Made by a program: the position numbers and the translations under genes
In this document: in pieces, positions 22,146-30,588 of the stretch
How the letters are laid out: each line of letters opens with the position of its first letter
How positions within the stretch are numbered: the first letter of the stretch is position 1
The notes under the pieces: generated by a model
The model's database searches: none
What the model saw: only the letters and a program-made list of their open reading frames with translations
What the model was told of the DNA's origin: nothing
Assembly: GCA_900321965.1 (NCBI GenBank)
Contig: ONYA01000024.1
Location: forward strand, 1-37,617
Reading direction: 5' to 3'
Length of the DNA stretch: 37,617 bases
DNA from: an uncultured Prevotellaceae bacterium
Lineage (GTDB): Bacteria > Bacteroidota > Bacteroidia > Bacteroidales > Bacteroidaceae

Positions 22146-23717
22146 TTAGAAAGGCAGTGGACCGCCGTCAGACTGTGGTAAGGGATTGCCGGCAAAGGGG
22201 TCGGACTGTCCGGGGATGAAAGGCTGGGCACCTCCATCCTGCTCGCCGTTGATCTTTGAACCGATAATCTCGCCACCACCATTACTTGTTCTGCTGTGGC
22301 CGATGCGGCTATCCTCAGGATTCTCAAAGCGTGTGAACTCACCACGGAAGGCTAATGTGACGTCGCCCGTAGCACCCTTACGGTGCTTGGCAATGATAAT
22401 CTGCGCCATACCGTGCAGGTCGCGGCCGTTGTCGTCCTGATAGATATGGTAGTACTCGGGACGGTGAACGAAGAGCACCATATCGGCATCCTGCTCGATG
22501 GCACCCGATTCACGCAGGTCGCTCAGTTGCGGACGCTTGCCCTCCAATCCCTCGCGGCTCTCGACGCCACGATTCAGCTGCGACAGGGCAATGATGGGGA
22601 TGTTGAGCTCCTTAGCCAGACCTTTCAGCGAGCGCGAGATGGTCGACACCTCTTCCTGACGCGAGGAGAAGCGCATGCCGTTGGCGTTCATCAGCTGCAG
22701 GTAGTCAATCATAATGATCTTCACGTCGTGCTCACGAACAAGCCGGCGGGCCTTCGTTCGCAGCTCGAAAACCGACAGACCTGGCGTGTCGTCGACATAG
22801 ATGGGCGCTCCCAACAGTTTGTTGACACGCTTATCCAAACGCTCCCACTCGTCGGGCTGCAACTGTCCGTTCAGAATCTTCTTACCTTCAATCTCGCAGA
22901 CATTCGACAGCAGACGGTTCACCAGCTGCTGGTTAGACATTTCCAACGAGAAGAAAGCGATGGGCACATGATAGTCGGCGGCTATATTCTTAGCCATCGA
23001 AAGGGCGAAAGCCGTCTTACCCATTGCAGGGCGTCCGGCAATGATGACGAGGTCGGAGTCCTGCCAGCCGCTGGTCTTGTCGTCCAGACCGTAATAGCCG
23101 CTGGGGATACCCGTCATGCCGTCCTTGTTCTTGGCTGCCTCCTGAATGACCTTCACGGCCTGTGTCACCACAGGGTCAATCTGGGTGTAGTCCTTCTTCA
23201 TGTTCTTCTGCGACAGCTCAAAGAGCGAACCCTCGGCGTGCTGCATCAGTTCGTCGACATCGATGGTCTCGTCGAAGGCTTTCGTCTCCACGTCGCTGGC
23301 AAACTGAATCAGCTGACGGGCCAAGAACTTCTGGGCAATGATGTTGGCGTGATACTCGATATTGGCCGACGAAGCCACACGGCCCGACAGCTCGGCAATA
23401 TACACCGGACCGCCGACATCCTCTAAGTTTCCAGACTTCGACAGCTGGTCGGTCACGGTAACGATGTCGACAGGCTTCTCGGCCATCGCCAGGTCGCGTA
23501 TGGCGGCATAGACCTTCTGGTTGCGGGGTTCATAGAAACTCTCGGGATAGAGGGTCTCGCACACGACGCTGTAAGCGTCCTTGTCTATCATCAGGGCACC
23601 CAGCACCGTCTTCTCTACCTCGAGGGCCTGCGGCTGCAGGTGGCCATACGTGTTGTCAACGGGCTGTGGTGTACGTCTCTGTCGACGATTTCCGTTCGTA
23701 TTATTGTTTTCAGGCAT
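22146..23717 (-). CDS. dnaB: Replicative DNA helicase
   Basis: The hexameric 5'-3' helicase of the replication fork. The 523 residues comprise the N-terminal helical domain (from PQALEVEKTVLGALMID) and the RecA-like domain with Walker A GRPAMGKT (about 228-235), Walker B (KIIMIDYLQLM) and the arginine/sensor region (ALSQLNRGVESR). The C-terminal tail is Gly/Gln/Pro-rich. No intein is present. The ATG at 23717 is chosen because the longer upstream frame runs through the promoter at 23739-23769. Confidence 0.97.
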   Translation of the reverse strand: MPENNNTNGNRRQRRTPQPVDNTYGHLQPQALEVEKTVLGALMIDKDAYSVVCETLYPESFYEPRNQKVYAAIRDLAMAEKPVDIVTVTDQLSKSGNLEDVGGPVYIAELSGRVASSANIEYHANIIAQKFLARQLIQFASDVETKAFDETIDVDELMQHAEGSLFELSQKNMKKDYTQIDPVVTQAVKVIQEAAKNKDGMTGIPSGYYGLDDKTSGWQDSDLVIIAGRPAMGKTAFALSMAKNIAADYHVPIAFFSLEMSNQQLVNRLLSNVCEIEGKKILNGQLQPDEWERLDKRVNKLLGAPIYVDDTPGLSVFELRTKARRLVREHDVKIIMIDYLQLMNANGMRFSSRQEEVSTISRSLKGLAKELNIPIIALSQLNRGVESREGLEGKRPQLSDLRESGAIEQDADMVLFVHRPEYYHIYQDDNGRDLHGMAQIIIAKHRKGATGDVTLAFRGEFTRFENPEDSRIGHSRTSNGGGEIIGSKINGEQDGGAQPFIPGQSDPFAGNPLPQSDGGPLPF

Positions 23718-23738
23718 AGTTGTACATCTTTGGGGCTG

Positions 23739-23769
23739 CAAAGTTACAAAAAGTTGAGAGAAATGCAAA
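23739..23769 (-). promoter_or_regulatory. dnaB promoter
   Basis: On the minus strand: -7 TAACTTTG (23739-23746) and -33 TTTG (23766-23769), spacing 19 bp, 22 bp upstream of the dnaB ATG. Confidence 0.78.
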
Positions 23770-23809
23770 AGGAAAATTATATTTTTCTTCAATGAAAGTA
23801 TGGCGATTA

Positions 23810-25462
23810 CTAAAAGCCTATCTTTCGCTTGTCTTTTTCATCAAGCCGTTCATTGTCACAATGACGGATGAGCATCGGGAGCACGTCCTCGTTTTTACCA
23901 TGTAATATGTTGTCGATAGCATAATGGCGAGCGATGTTCTCTATCTGACCACCACTGAAATCATATTTTGAGGCTAACGTATGTACATCCAGTTCACCGA
24001 GTTCAGGTATCATCGACTGCCAAATATGGGCGCGAGCCTCTTCGGTGGGCTTATCAAACTTTATCTTATAGAGGAACCGGCGTTCGAAGGCTTTGTCGAG
24101 GTTCTGTTGCAGGTTGGTGGTAGCAATCATGATGCCGTCAAGCTGTTCCATCTCCTGCAGGATGATGTTCTGAAGTGAGTTCTCCATCTTGTCGACAGCG
24201 CTTGAGGCCCCGTTCTTGCGAATGCCAATGATAGCATCGGCCTCGTTAAACAGCAGGATGGGCGTCAACTTGGCCCGTTTCACCTGTTCGCGATAGCGGT
24301 CGAAGAGGGCCTTGATGTTCTTCTCGCTCTCACCTACCCACTTGCTTTTGATTTGTGGTACGTCAACCACCATAATATTACGTCCCGTCTGTCGCGCCAA
24401 CTGGTAGACAGTCTCTGTCTTACCAGTACCCGGTGCACCATAGAACAGACAAGCGAAGCCATTACGGAATCCTTTTTCCTTCATTCTATCCTGAATCCGC
24501 TGGTAGTTTTCTGACTGAAGGAAACTACCCAGTTCCTCCACCTGTCGCTGAATATCCTTGGGAAAAAACAGCTGCTTCTGTGTCAGTTGCTCATACTCCA
24601 CCACGTCAGCAATCTTTTCAGCTGTCACATGGAGCTTCATCTCTGCCAGCAGGTCGCGCTTGGCATCTTCTGTCAGTTTATAACGATTGACGTTGACGAT
24701 GCCGTCCTCACAGATATGCTCTATCAGTCTACGTTTCTGAAGACAATGTTCGCCGGCTCGCAGGTCGCCTTTGGCCGCATTGAAATCGCCTTGACTGTCG
24801 AACACGTCGTCAATCTGACTGAAACGGATGTCATCGTCATCCTTGTTCACTAACAGATGGCAGAACAACGTCAGCAACAACTGGTCGTCACTATCCAAAT
24901 TCAGAGCCTTCATCTTCTGCGCAAACCCCACCTGAGGATTCTCATCGAAGAGCAGCTGTAGTTCCTCACGCAATTCAAATGGCGAGATGGCATCATCGTT
25001 CAGGTCATCAAACCAAAGATTGAGCAAATCAAACAGGCCAGCACAATCCAACCCTGTGCGCTTAGGCAACTGATACACCTCGTTATGCTTCAGGCAGCGG
25101 ATAACAGCGGTGGGAATGTCGAAGTCGTCCTCGTCCTTCACGTCGCGGAACTTCAGAAGTCTACGGCGCACCAAGGCGTCGATGTCGCTGGCATAGCTCA
25201 GTACGCCAATCTTATTAAGGTTCAGGTATGAGGCCAGGTCATCATAGTCCACCCGTCGCGGTCCTTTCTCCATACAGATACAAAACAGCACAGCCTGTCG
25301 CTCCGTAATACCAAAACTATTGGCCAGCAACTGAATCTCAGTCTTGGCCTTCTTCATGAACTCCTTGCTCATCTTGGAGTCCTCTGCCAACTCCACCACA
25401 CGCTCAATGGCCTGCAGTAGCGTCATCTCCTTTTTGTTCTTCTTGCTAATTGTTGTTGCCAT
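23810..25462 (-). CDS. AAA+ ATPase of unknown role
   Basis: A 550-residue protein with a long helical N-terminal region (about 1-300) and a C-terminal AAA+ domain: Walker A GAPGTGKT (about 342-349), Walker B ILLFNEADAI (Asn406, Glu407), sensor MIATTNL and arginine finger AFERRF, then a lid helix region (FSGGQIENIARHYA). In Walker B the usual Asp before Glu is Asn, a change I recall from other ATPases of this Bacteroidota type, so it may be active. Chaperone-like remodelling is likely; the target is unknown. The start at 25462 (MATTISKK) is preferred over an upstream ATG that runs into repeat copy A. Confidence 0.85.
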   Translation of the reverse strand: MATTISKKNKKEMTLLQAIERVVELAEDSKMSKEFMKKAKTEIQLLANSFGITERQAVLFCICMEKGPRRVDYDDLASYLNLNKIGVLSYASDIDALVRRRLLKFRDVKDEDDFDIPTAVIRCLKHNEVYQLPKRTGLDCAGLFDLLNLWFDDLNDDAISPFELREELQLLFDENPQVGFAQKMKALNLDSDDQLLLTLFCHLLVNKDDDDIRFSQIDDVFDSQGDFNAAKGDLRAGEHCLQKRRLIEHICEDGIVNVNRYKLTEDAKRDLLAEMKLHVTAEKIADVVEYEQLTQKQLFFPKDIQRQVEELGSFLQSENYQRIQDRMKEKGFRNGFACLFYGAPGTGKTETVYQLARQTGRNIMVVDVPQIKSKWVGESEKNIKALFDRYREQVKRAKLTPILLFNEADAIIGIRKNGASSAVDKMENSLQNIILQEMEQLDGIMIATTNLQQNLDKAFERRFLYKIKFDKPTEEARAHIWQSMIPELGELDVHTLASKYDFSGGQIENIARHYAIDNILHGKNEDVLPMLIRHCDNERLDEKDKRKIGF

Positions 25463-25500
25463 ATCTTTTGAATTAAAATCGTTATATGCATAATATAGAC

Positions 25501-25540
25501 ACATTCGCGAAAAAATTCAAAAAATAGGGCAACTTTTTTA
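25501..25540. repeat. AT-rich dispersed repeat, copy A
   Basis: The sequence begins ACATTCGCGAAAAAATTC and ends AACTTTTTTA. It is closely matched by copy C (29333-29371, 33 of 39 positions) and partly by copy B (27459-27495), all in the same orientation. Copy A lies between the AAA+ gene and the nuclease gene. Confidence 0.75.
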
Positions 25541-25541
25541 T

Positions 25542-26879
25542 CTAAATCTTTGGAATGATTGTCTTAATGATTGGTTCTGCATACTTTTGATAGGCGTCTT
25601 CTAAAAACTGTTTCTGCAACTTTACAGACATGCCAAGGAAAGTTCCATCACCAATATCTTCTCCTTTTTGAACGACGATAGTTTTTCTATATGACTTTGA
25701 TTTATCAGAATATACAAACCCTATTATTTTCAATTCCTGCTCAACAATTTCAGGAACTCTTTTGCCATAGGCCTTGAAGCTGAAAGTAAGCTCATTACTA
25801 TTGCTAAGCTTTTTCAATCCCAAAGGATACCATCCAAAGTCAATACCTCTTGGCCATTTTTTGTCCCTAATAGTAATATAATAATAGGTGAAATGATGAT
25901 TTATATGATACTCTTCCATCAGAGGCATCAATCCACTCGTAAAGAAATCTTTTGTCACAGTCAAGAAAGTATCCATCAACTCATCGTTCTTCGCTTCGAT
26001 GAGATTCTTCAAAACATTGATTGCTTCTGATTTTAACGTATCATTATTGTCCATTACAGACAAAGAGTTATACAACTTATATAAAGAAACATTCTTCGCC
26101 ATAGTGTCACCTGACAACGGGACATTTTCCTCGAACCACTTCTTAAATTCATTATTAAACTTCAGTAAATTGGGGCTACATCCTAATAGGCTTTCGAGAT
26201 AATCAATATATTGAATAATTCCTGCATTAAGCACTATATCCTTCTGAGGGACCATAGGATGTATGTTGTCCTTCAGCCAATTTAAGATATGCTGGCTATA
26301 TGAGCATGGGAAAAAACGAGGACCGGCAATCTGTCCATCATCACCCTCATCACAGATACCCATATCCTTCATTCTTTTTATGCTATCTTTGTCAGGATTC
26401 TCCACTCCATCCCTTGTAAGAAATACGACATAGACACGATTATCTGGAACAATATGTGCTTCTAAAATATGGTCTATATACCTTCCTATCTGTTTCTCCT
26501 GATTCCCAGCATGGTTTATCTTGTTTTCTATAATAATAGCGAAATTATTCTTTTGGTAAATGAGCCCATCAATCCGCCCATTATTCTTTCCTGACTCACT
26601 CTCAGTAGGAGACTCTCTCTTGAAATAAACATCTCCTTTTTCAATTTTAATATTGAATCCTGCCATTGAGATAAAGTCTTCAAGAAATACATAGCCGTAT
26701 TTATTTCTGTATTCCAACAAACGCATCAACATATTTGTATGTGAATTCTCTACAATGTTCCCACATTGTTCAGCAAGCACATTAAAATTGAAACCCATCA
26801 GAAACTTATAAGAATCGGTACGTTTCTTGTAATAATCGAAAAAAGATTCTATTAATCCATTTACAGTTAATTCATTCAT
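25542..26879 (-). CDS. PD-(D/E)XK nuclease-superfamily protein
   Basis: A 445-residue protein with the N-terminal PD-(D/E)XK core: ENSHTNMLMRLLEY (helix with Glu), GRIDGLIY (Asp104), IIIENK (Glu118, Lys120) and QEKQIGRY (Gln130, Tyr134), the layout of Bacteroidota nucleases annotated as PDDEXK_4. The remaining ~300 residues are a helical and mixed C-terminal part ending in FLEDAYQKYAEPIIKTI, with no recognised domain. It is AT-rich relative to its neighbours, suggesting acquisition, and lies beside a type IV toxin-antitoxin pair. Defence against phage or plasmid DNA is plausible but inferred. The same-strand AAA+ gene follows after 79 bp containing repeat copy A. Confidence 0.8.
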   Translation of the reverse strand: MNELTVNGLIESFFDYYKKRTDSYKFLMGFNFNVLAEQCGNIVENSHTNMLMRLLEYRNKYGYVFLEDFISMAGFNIKIEKGDVYFKRESPTESESGKNNGRIDGLIYQKNNFAIIIENKINHAGNQEKQIGRYIDHILEAHIVPDNRVYVVFLTRDGVENPDKDSIKRMKDMGICDEGDDGQIAGPRFFPCSYSQHILNWLKDNIHPMVPQKDIVLNAGIIQYIDYLESLLGCSPNLLKFNNEFKKWFEENVPLSGDTMAKNVSLYKLYNSLSVMDNNDTLKSEAINVLKNLIEAKNDELMDTFLTVTKDFFTSGLMPLMEEYHINHHFTYYYITIRDKKWPRGIDFGWYPLGLKKLSNSNELTFSFKAYGKRVPEIVEQELKIIGFVYSDKSKSYRKTIVVQKGEDIGDGTFLGMSVKLQKQFLEDAYQKYAEPIIKTIIPKI

Positions 26880-26930
26880 ATGTTGTTCTACGATTCCCTA
26901 TACATCGCGAGGTCTTTTTTATGTTTATTG

Positions 26931-27305
26931 TCAATGGGCACTTCTTGTACTGATTTTCTTTCCCTCCTTGTTCCATGTGAATATCCAACTGCCTTTGCGG
27001 CTGGTGATGGTGCTGTTGGAGACACCAACGATCTCGCCAACGTTCGTGACGCTCATTGTCTTCAGCGTCTTCCCCTTGGCATCGCAGATGTAATAGAACG
27101 AATAACGCTTCGCCACGAAGAAGTCACTGCCCCAGCCTTTGAGTTCACCCACGCTGCTGCGCGACAAGCCACAGATACGCTTGCCCTGCTCATCATAGAC
27201 ATAGTACCAGTTCTTCGTCTCCTCGATATACGAAATCTGCTGGCCATGTCCTCGTGTAGCTATTGCTAACAGCAATAATAGAATTGTAAATAGTCTTTTT
27301 GTCAT
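26931..27305 (-). CDS. Small exported repeat protein (WG-like)
   Basis: A 124-residue protein with a Sec signal (MTKRLFTILLLLLAIATRG) followed by three imperfect beta repeats of the form Y-x-Y-D-x-x-G-K ... S-x-G-E-x-x-G-W/V (YVYDEQGKRI, YYICDAKGKTL, FTWNKEGKKI). This resembles WG-repeat-like secreted Bacteroidales proteins of unknown function. The start at 27305 gives a proper signal; an earlier TTG does not. Promoter at 27342-27372. It lies 51 bp upstream of the nuclease gene on the same strand, so the two could be co-transcribed. Confidence 0.75.
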   Translation of the reverse strand: MTKRLFTILLLLLAIATRGHGQQISYIEETKNWYYVYDEQGKRICGLSRSSVGELKGWGSDFFVAKRYSFYYICDAKGKTLKTMSVTNVGEIVGVSNSTITSRKGSWIFTWNKEGKKISTRSAH

Positions 27306-27341
27306 GAGTGTCTTTAGTAATTTCAAGTTTTAGATTGAATG

Positions 27342-27372
27342 CAAAGTTACGAAAAGTCGAGAGCAGAACAAA
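27342..27372 (-). promoter_or_regulatory. Promoter of the small repeat protein (dispersed module copy 1)
   Basis: On the minus strand: -7 TAACTTTG (27342-27349) and -33 TTTG (27369-27372), spacing 19 bp. The 23 bp at 27341-27363 are identical to 36167-36189, and the wider region resembles 36084-36150. Confidence 0.78.
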
Positions 27373-27410
27373 AGATTTTAATCTTTTTTATGCCAAGACG
27401 GAGTAAGTAA

Positions 27411-27425
27411 GCCATCTTTGATGGC
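27411..27425. other. Small perfect hairpin GCCATC-TTT-GATGGC
   Basis: A 6-bp stem with a 3-nt loop between the divergent promoters. A minus-strand TATCTTTG (27425-27432) abuts it. Meaning unknown. Confidence 0.4.
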
Positions 27426-27458
27426 AAAGATAACAAAAAAAGAATCATTCCACGAAGT

Positions 27459-27495
27459 CATTCACGAAAAAATTCAAAAACAGAAGACTCTTTTA
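27459..27495. repeat. AT-rich dispersed repeat, copy B
   Basis: CATTCACGAAAAAATTC then CAAAAACAGAAGACTCTTTTA; a more diverged copy of repeats A and C, same orientation, upstream of the abiE-like pair. Confidence 0.5.
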
Positions 27496-27567
27496 ACGAA
27501 TATTACAAATTATGTTAATTCTCGTACATTTATTCGAGTTTCTTTCGATTATCTGTACTGAATTTTG

Positions 27568-27575
27568 TAATTTTG
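27568..27575 (+). promoter_or_regulatory. Promoter (-7 box) of the abiEi/abiEii pair
   Basis: TAATTTTG lies 22 bp before the antitoxin ATG (27598). No clear TTTG lies at the -33 distance. Confidence 0.55.
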
Positions 27576-27597
27576 CGGCATAATCAAACGAATAACG

Positions 27598-28230
27598 ATG
27601 AAGAAGTCACCATTACTTAAGTTCGGAAATATCCCAATTCGCACGCAAACGCTATACGATTGCTATAGTGATTTGTCATCATCTGCCGACAAGATTCATG
27701 CATTGGAAAGGGATGGTGATATCATCCAACTGAAGCGTGGACTCTATGTCGTCAGTGGAGAGGTGACAGGCAAGGCTATTGACGCACGACTGTGTGCCAA
27801 TCACATCTATGGGCCGTCATACGTTTCCTTGCAATGGGCTTTAAGATGGTATGGGCTCATTCCAGAACAAGTACACATCATGAGTTCAATGACCACTCTA
27901 CATACACGGCGATTTGAGAACAAGTTGGGAATTTTTGAATATTTCCATGTCTCACCTGATTATTTTCCCATCGGTTTGCGAATAGTCGACGATAACGACA
28001 CAGCATGTATTATGGCAAGTCCTGAAAAAGCCCTCTGCGACAGTATCATTCATGACATCAAACGACCGCCCCAATCTGTCAAGGGACTCTGGGAGTATTT
28101 GGAAGAATTCCTGCGTTTCGATACCGATTCCCTCAAAGACTTCGACACGAGTATCATTGAACAATGTATAGCAAAGGGACGAAAGACGCAAATATTACAA
28201 AATCTCATAAAACTCATCAGGAAACTATGA
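27598..28230 (+). CDS. AbiEi-family antitoxin (type IV toxin-antitoxin)
   Basis: A 210-residue protein with an N-terminal winged helix (KIHALERDGDIIQLKRGLYV) and a downstream domain with GPSYVSLQWALRWYGLIPE and ASPEKALCDSI, the hallmarks of AbiEi/antitoxin proteins that repress their own operon and counter AbiEii. Its last codons overlap the toxin start by 4 bp (ATGA at 28227-28230), so synthesis is coupled. In known systems the pair gives phage abortive infection or stabilises mobile DNA. AT-rich and lying in an accessory patch. Confidence 0.88.
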   Translation: MKKSPLLKFGNIPIRTQTLYDCYSDLSSSADKIHALERDGDIIQLKRGLYVVSGEVTGKAIDARLCANHIYGPSYVSLQWALRWYGLIPEQVHIMSSMTTLHTRRFENKLGIFEYFHVSPDYFPIGLRIVDDNDTACIMASPEKALCDSIIHDIKRPPQSVKGLWEYLEEFLRFDTDSLKDFDTSIIEQCIAKGRKTQILQNLIKLIRKL

Positions 28231-29051
28231 ACATATACGATCAGATGGTTGCTGAATACCAGCAGCAAGCAAGCACCTCCACGCCCAATGTGGAACAGGA
28301 GGTGATGCAGAAGATTGCTCTTGCAGGACTCAGCCGTGGAGGGTTCTTCAAGCATGCAGCTTTTTATGGCGGCACATGCTTGAGACTCTTTCACCAGTTG
28401 CCTCGCTACTCCGAGGATATGGACTTTACACTCAGAGAGAAAAACAGCGATATTCATTTGGAAGACTTCTTTCCCTACATCATTGAGGAATTTCACCTGG
28501 CAGGACACGAGGTGGTTATTCAGAAGAAAGACAAGAAGACGTTTGGACGTGTAGAATCCGCATTTCTCAAGGAGAATACAGAGGTTTTTGACATCAAGTT
28601 CCAGACCAAAAAGACTGTCAAGGTAAAAATAGAGATGGACACAGATCCGCCATTGGGTTTCGAGACGGAATACCTGCCTTTATCCCGCCCCTATCCTTTT
28701 GTGGTTCGCTGTGTGGCTCTTTCTGACCTTTATGCTGGCAAGATGCACGCCTTGCTCTATCGTAACTGGAAAACCAGAGTAAAAGGGCGCGACTGGTATG
28801 ACTTTCAATGGTATGTAGCCAATCGCGTGCCGTTGAATTTTGAGCATCTGCAGAAGCGCATTCGAGAGTTCAATGATGAGAACATCACAAAGGAGCGTTT
28901 TATGGAGATGCTGCACGAAAAGCTGTCAACGACCGATATGGAAGCAGTGAAGCAGGATGTCAGAGGTTTCATCTTCAACCAGCGTGATATTGAAATCTGG
29001 TCGAACGACTACTTTCTGAAATTGGCCGATATGATGGAATATAAGGAGTGA
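28227..29051 (+). CDS. AbiEii-family nucleotidyltransferase toxin (type IV toxin-antitoxin)
   Basis: The 274-residue partner of the upstream antitoxin. The nucleotidyltransferase core shows FYGGTCLRLFH (GGT at 48-50) and YSEDMDF with Asp64 and Asp66 as metal ligands; VKGRDWYDFQWYV downstream is the family's conserved basic/aromatic segment. Known AbiEii proteins are GTP-binding nucleotidyltransferases (some modify tRNA) that stop growth reversibly. The ATG at 28227 is chosen because it overlaps the antitoxin stop and begins the conserved protein; an earlier in-frame start lies well inside the antitoxin gene. Confidence 0.9.
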   Translation: MNIYDQMVAEYQQQASTSTPNVEQEVMQKIALAGLSRGGFFKHAAFYGGTCLRLFHQLPRYSEDMDFTLREKNSDIHLEDFFPYIIEEFHLAGHEVVIQKKDKKTFGRVESAFLKENTEVFDIKFQTKKTVKVKIEMDTDPPLGFETEYLPLSRPYPFVVRCVALSDLYAGKMHALLYRNWKTRVKGRDWYDFQWYVANRVPLNFEHLQKRIREFNDENITKERFMEMLHEKLSTTDMEAVKQDVRGFIFNQRDIEIWSNDYFLKLADMMEYKE

Positions 29052-29230
29052 TAAGATAATAAAATTAGAATATAAGTTATGCCAAGAAATATCAATTCCT
29101 TTGCCATATAGTTTTAGGTAGTATTTTGCTTATTTCATGCAAATATAGTCATTTCCTGTTAATAATTCAATTATTTGACAGATTTTAACTCCAGTTAGAA
29201 AAGAAACAAAATAGTAAACAATACACAAAT

Positions 29231-29283
29231 GGAAAATGGTTAAGATTACTATCTGCGGTAATCTCTGTAAAACACCATTTTCC
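29231..29283. other. Nested hairpin, possible structured RNA
   Basis: GGAAAATGGT (29231-29240) pairs perfectly with ACCATTTTCC (29274-29283); inside it GATTAC (29244-29249) pairs with GTAATC (29258-29263) around an 8-nt loop. No T-run follows on either strand, so it is not a standard terminator. Confidence 0.55.
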
Positions 29284-29332
29284 CATAAATAAATTGCTGA
29301 TTTACCTCAGTTCAGTGTTCATGTATATACAC

Positions 29333-29371
29333 ACATTCGCGAAAAAAATCAAAAAACGGAAGAACTTTTTT
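29333..29371. repeat. AT-rich dispersed repeat, copy C
   Basis: ACATTCGCGAAAAAAATC at its start and AGAACTTTTTT at its end; same orientation as copy A. Together A and C bracket the nuclease/AbiE patch. Confidence 0.75.
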
Positions 29372-29404
29372 CATAAAGCATAACCAACTATCGGAATATT
29401 TTTA

Positions 29405-29412
29405 TATATTTG
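29405..29412 (+). promoter_or_regulatory. ald promoter (-7 box)
   Basis: TATATTTG lies 34 bp upstream of the ald ATG at 29447. The -33 position has no clear TTTG. Confidence 0.55.
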
Positions 29413-29446
29413 CAGCATGGAAACGTTTAACTAAAAATTGGAGCTT

Positions 29447-30547
29447 ATGAAAGTTGGAATCCCCAAAGAGATTAAGAACAATGAGAACCGCGTGGGCATG
29501 ACCCCAGCGGGAGTTGCCGAACTGACTCGTCGCGGTCATCAGGTCAGCGTACAGCATACGGCTGGCGAGGGCAGCGGATTCTCAGATGACGACTATGTGA
29601 AGGCCGGTGCGCGCATCCTGCCCACCATCGAGGCCGTCTATCGCGAGTGTGACATGATCGTCAAGGTGAAGGAACCCATCGAGCCAGAATATGAACTGGT
29701 GCGTCCAGGACAACTGCTCTTCACCTATTTCCACTTTGCCTGCGAAAAGGAACTGACGGATGCGATGCTGAAGAGTGGAGCTGTCTGTCTGGCTTACGAA
29801 ACGGTACAGCTTCCCAACGGCTCTCTGCCATTGTTGCAGCCTATGAGTGAGGTGGCAGGACGAATGGCCACGCTGAATGGTGCCTACTATCTGCAGAAAA
29901 CACAGGGCGGCAAGGGCAAGCTCATCAGCGGCGTGCCTGGGGTGAGTCCAGCGAAGGTGTTGGTACTCGGTGGTGGAGTCGTCGGCGAGGCAGCAGCCCT
30001 GATGGCTGCCGGATTAGGAGCCGATGTCACCATCGCAGATATCTCTCTGCCCCGCCTACGCCAACTCGACATCGAGACTCCCGCCAACGTGCATACCCTC
30101 TATTCATCGGAGCATAACATCCGTCAGATGCTGCCGTCAGTCGACATCGTAGTAGGAAGCGTGCTGGTACCTGGCGACAAAACCCCACATCTGATTACGC
30201 GCGAGATGCTCAAACTGATGGAGCCTGGCACGGTATTGGTTGACGTAGCCATCGATCAGGGTGGTTGCTTCGAAACCTCGCACCCAACGACCCATAGTGA
30301 TCCTGTCTACACGGAAGAGGGAATCCTGCACTATTGCGTGGCAAACATCCCGGGGGCTGTACCAAACACCTCTACCCTCGCCCTCACAAACGCCACTCTC
30401 CGCTATGCCATCGCCTTGGCCGACAAGGGCTGGCAGCAAGCCTGCAAGGACGATCCCGCCTTAGCCAAGGGTCTGAACATCGTAGAAGGCAAAGTCACTT
30501 ACAAAGCAGTGGCCGATGTGTTCGCACTCCCTTACGAACCCGTCTGA
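29447..30547 (+). CDS. ald: Alanine dehydrogenase
   Basis: Interconverts L-alanine and pyruvate + ammonia with NAD(H), in the cytoplasm. The 366 residues match the family (about 370). Motifs: [20 protein letters not shown] at the N-terminus, IVKVKEP with the substrate-binding Lys, [23 protein letters not shown]-binding [13 protein letters not shown] and [19 protein letters not shown]. The ATG at 29447 is chosen because the earlier TTG adds only MEL-like residues outside the family start. It converges on hisS with a 41-bp gap and no clear terminator. Confidence 0.95.
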   Translation: MKVGIPKEIKNNENRVGMTPAGVAELTRRGHQVSVQHTAGEGSGFSDDDYVKAGARILPTIEAVYRECDMIVKVKEPIEPEYELVRPGQLLFTYFHFACEKELTDAMLKSGAVCLAYETVQLPNGSLPLLQPMSEVAGRMATLNGAYYLQKTQGGKGKLISGVPGVSPAKVLVLGGGVVGEAAALMAAGLGADVTIADISLPRLRQLDIETPANVHTLYSSEHNIRQMLPSVDIVVGSVLVPGDKTPHLITREMLKLMEPGTVLVDVAIDQGGCFETSHPTTHSDPVYTEEGILHYCVANIPGAVPNTSTLALTNATLRYAIALADKGWQQACKDDPALAKGLNIVEGKVTYKAVADVFALPYEPV

Positions 30548-30588
30548 GGGTACTACATGTTGAATGCATAGGGTTGCAAAGTGGAACT

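Larger units (their letters stand above)
29052..29446. other. 395-bp AT-rich intergenic region with hairpin and repeat C
   Basis: No gene of plausible length is seen on either strand. It holds a long imperfect hairpin (29231-29283), a TGTATATACA palindrome at about 29322, repeat copy C (29333-29371) and the ald promoter (-7 at 29405). Confidence 0.7.

Noticed and set aside
27306-27597. Remnant gene or tRNA between the small exported protein and abiEi
   Set aside because: Checked for tRNA-like cloverleaf and short frames; only promoters, a 6-bp hairpin and repeat copy B are visible.
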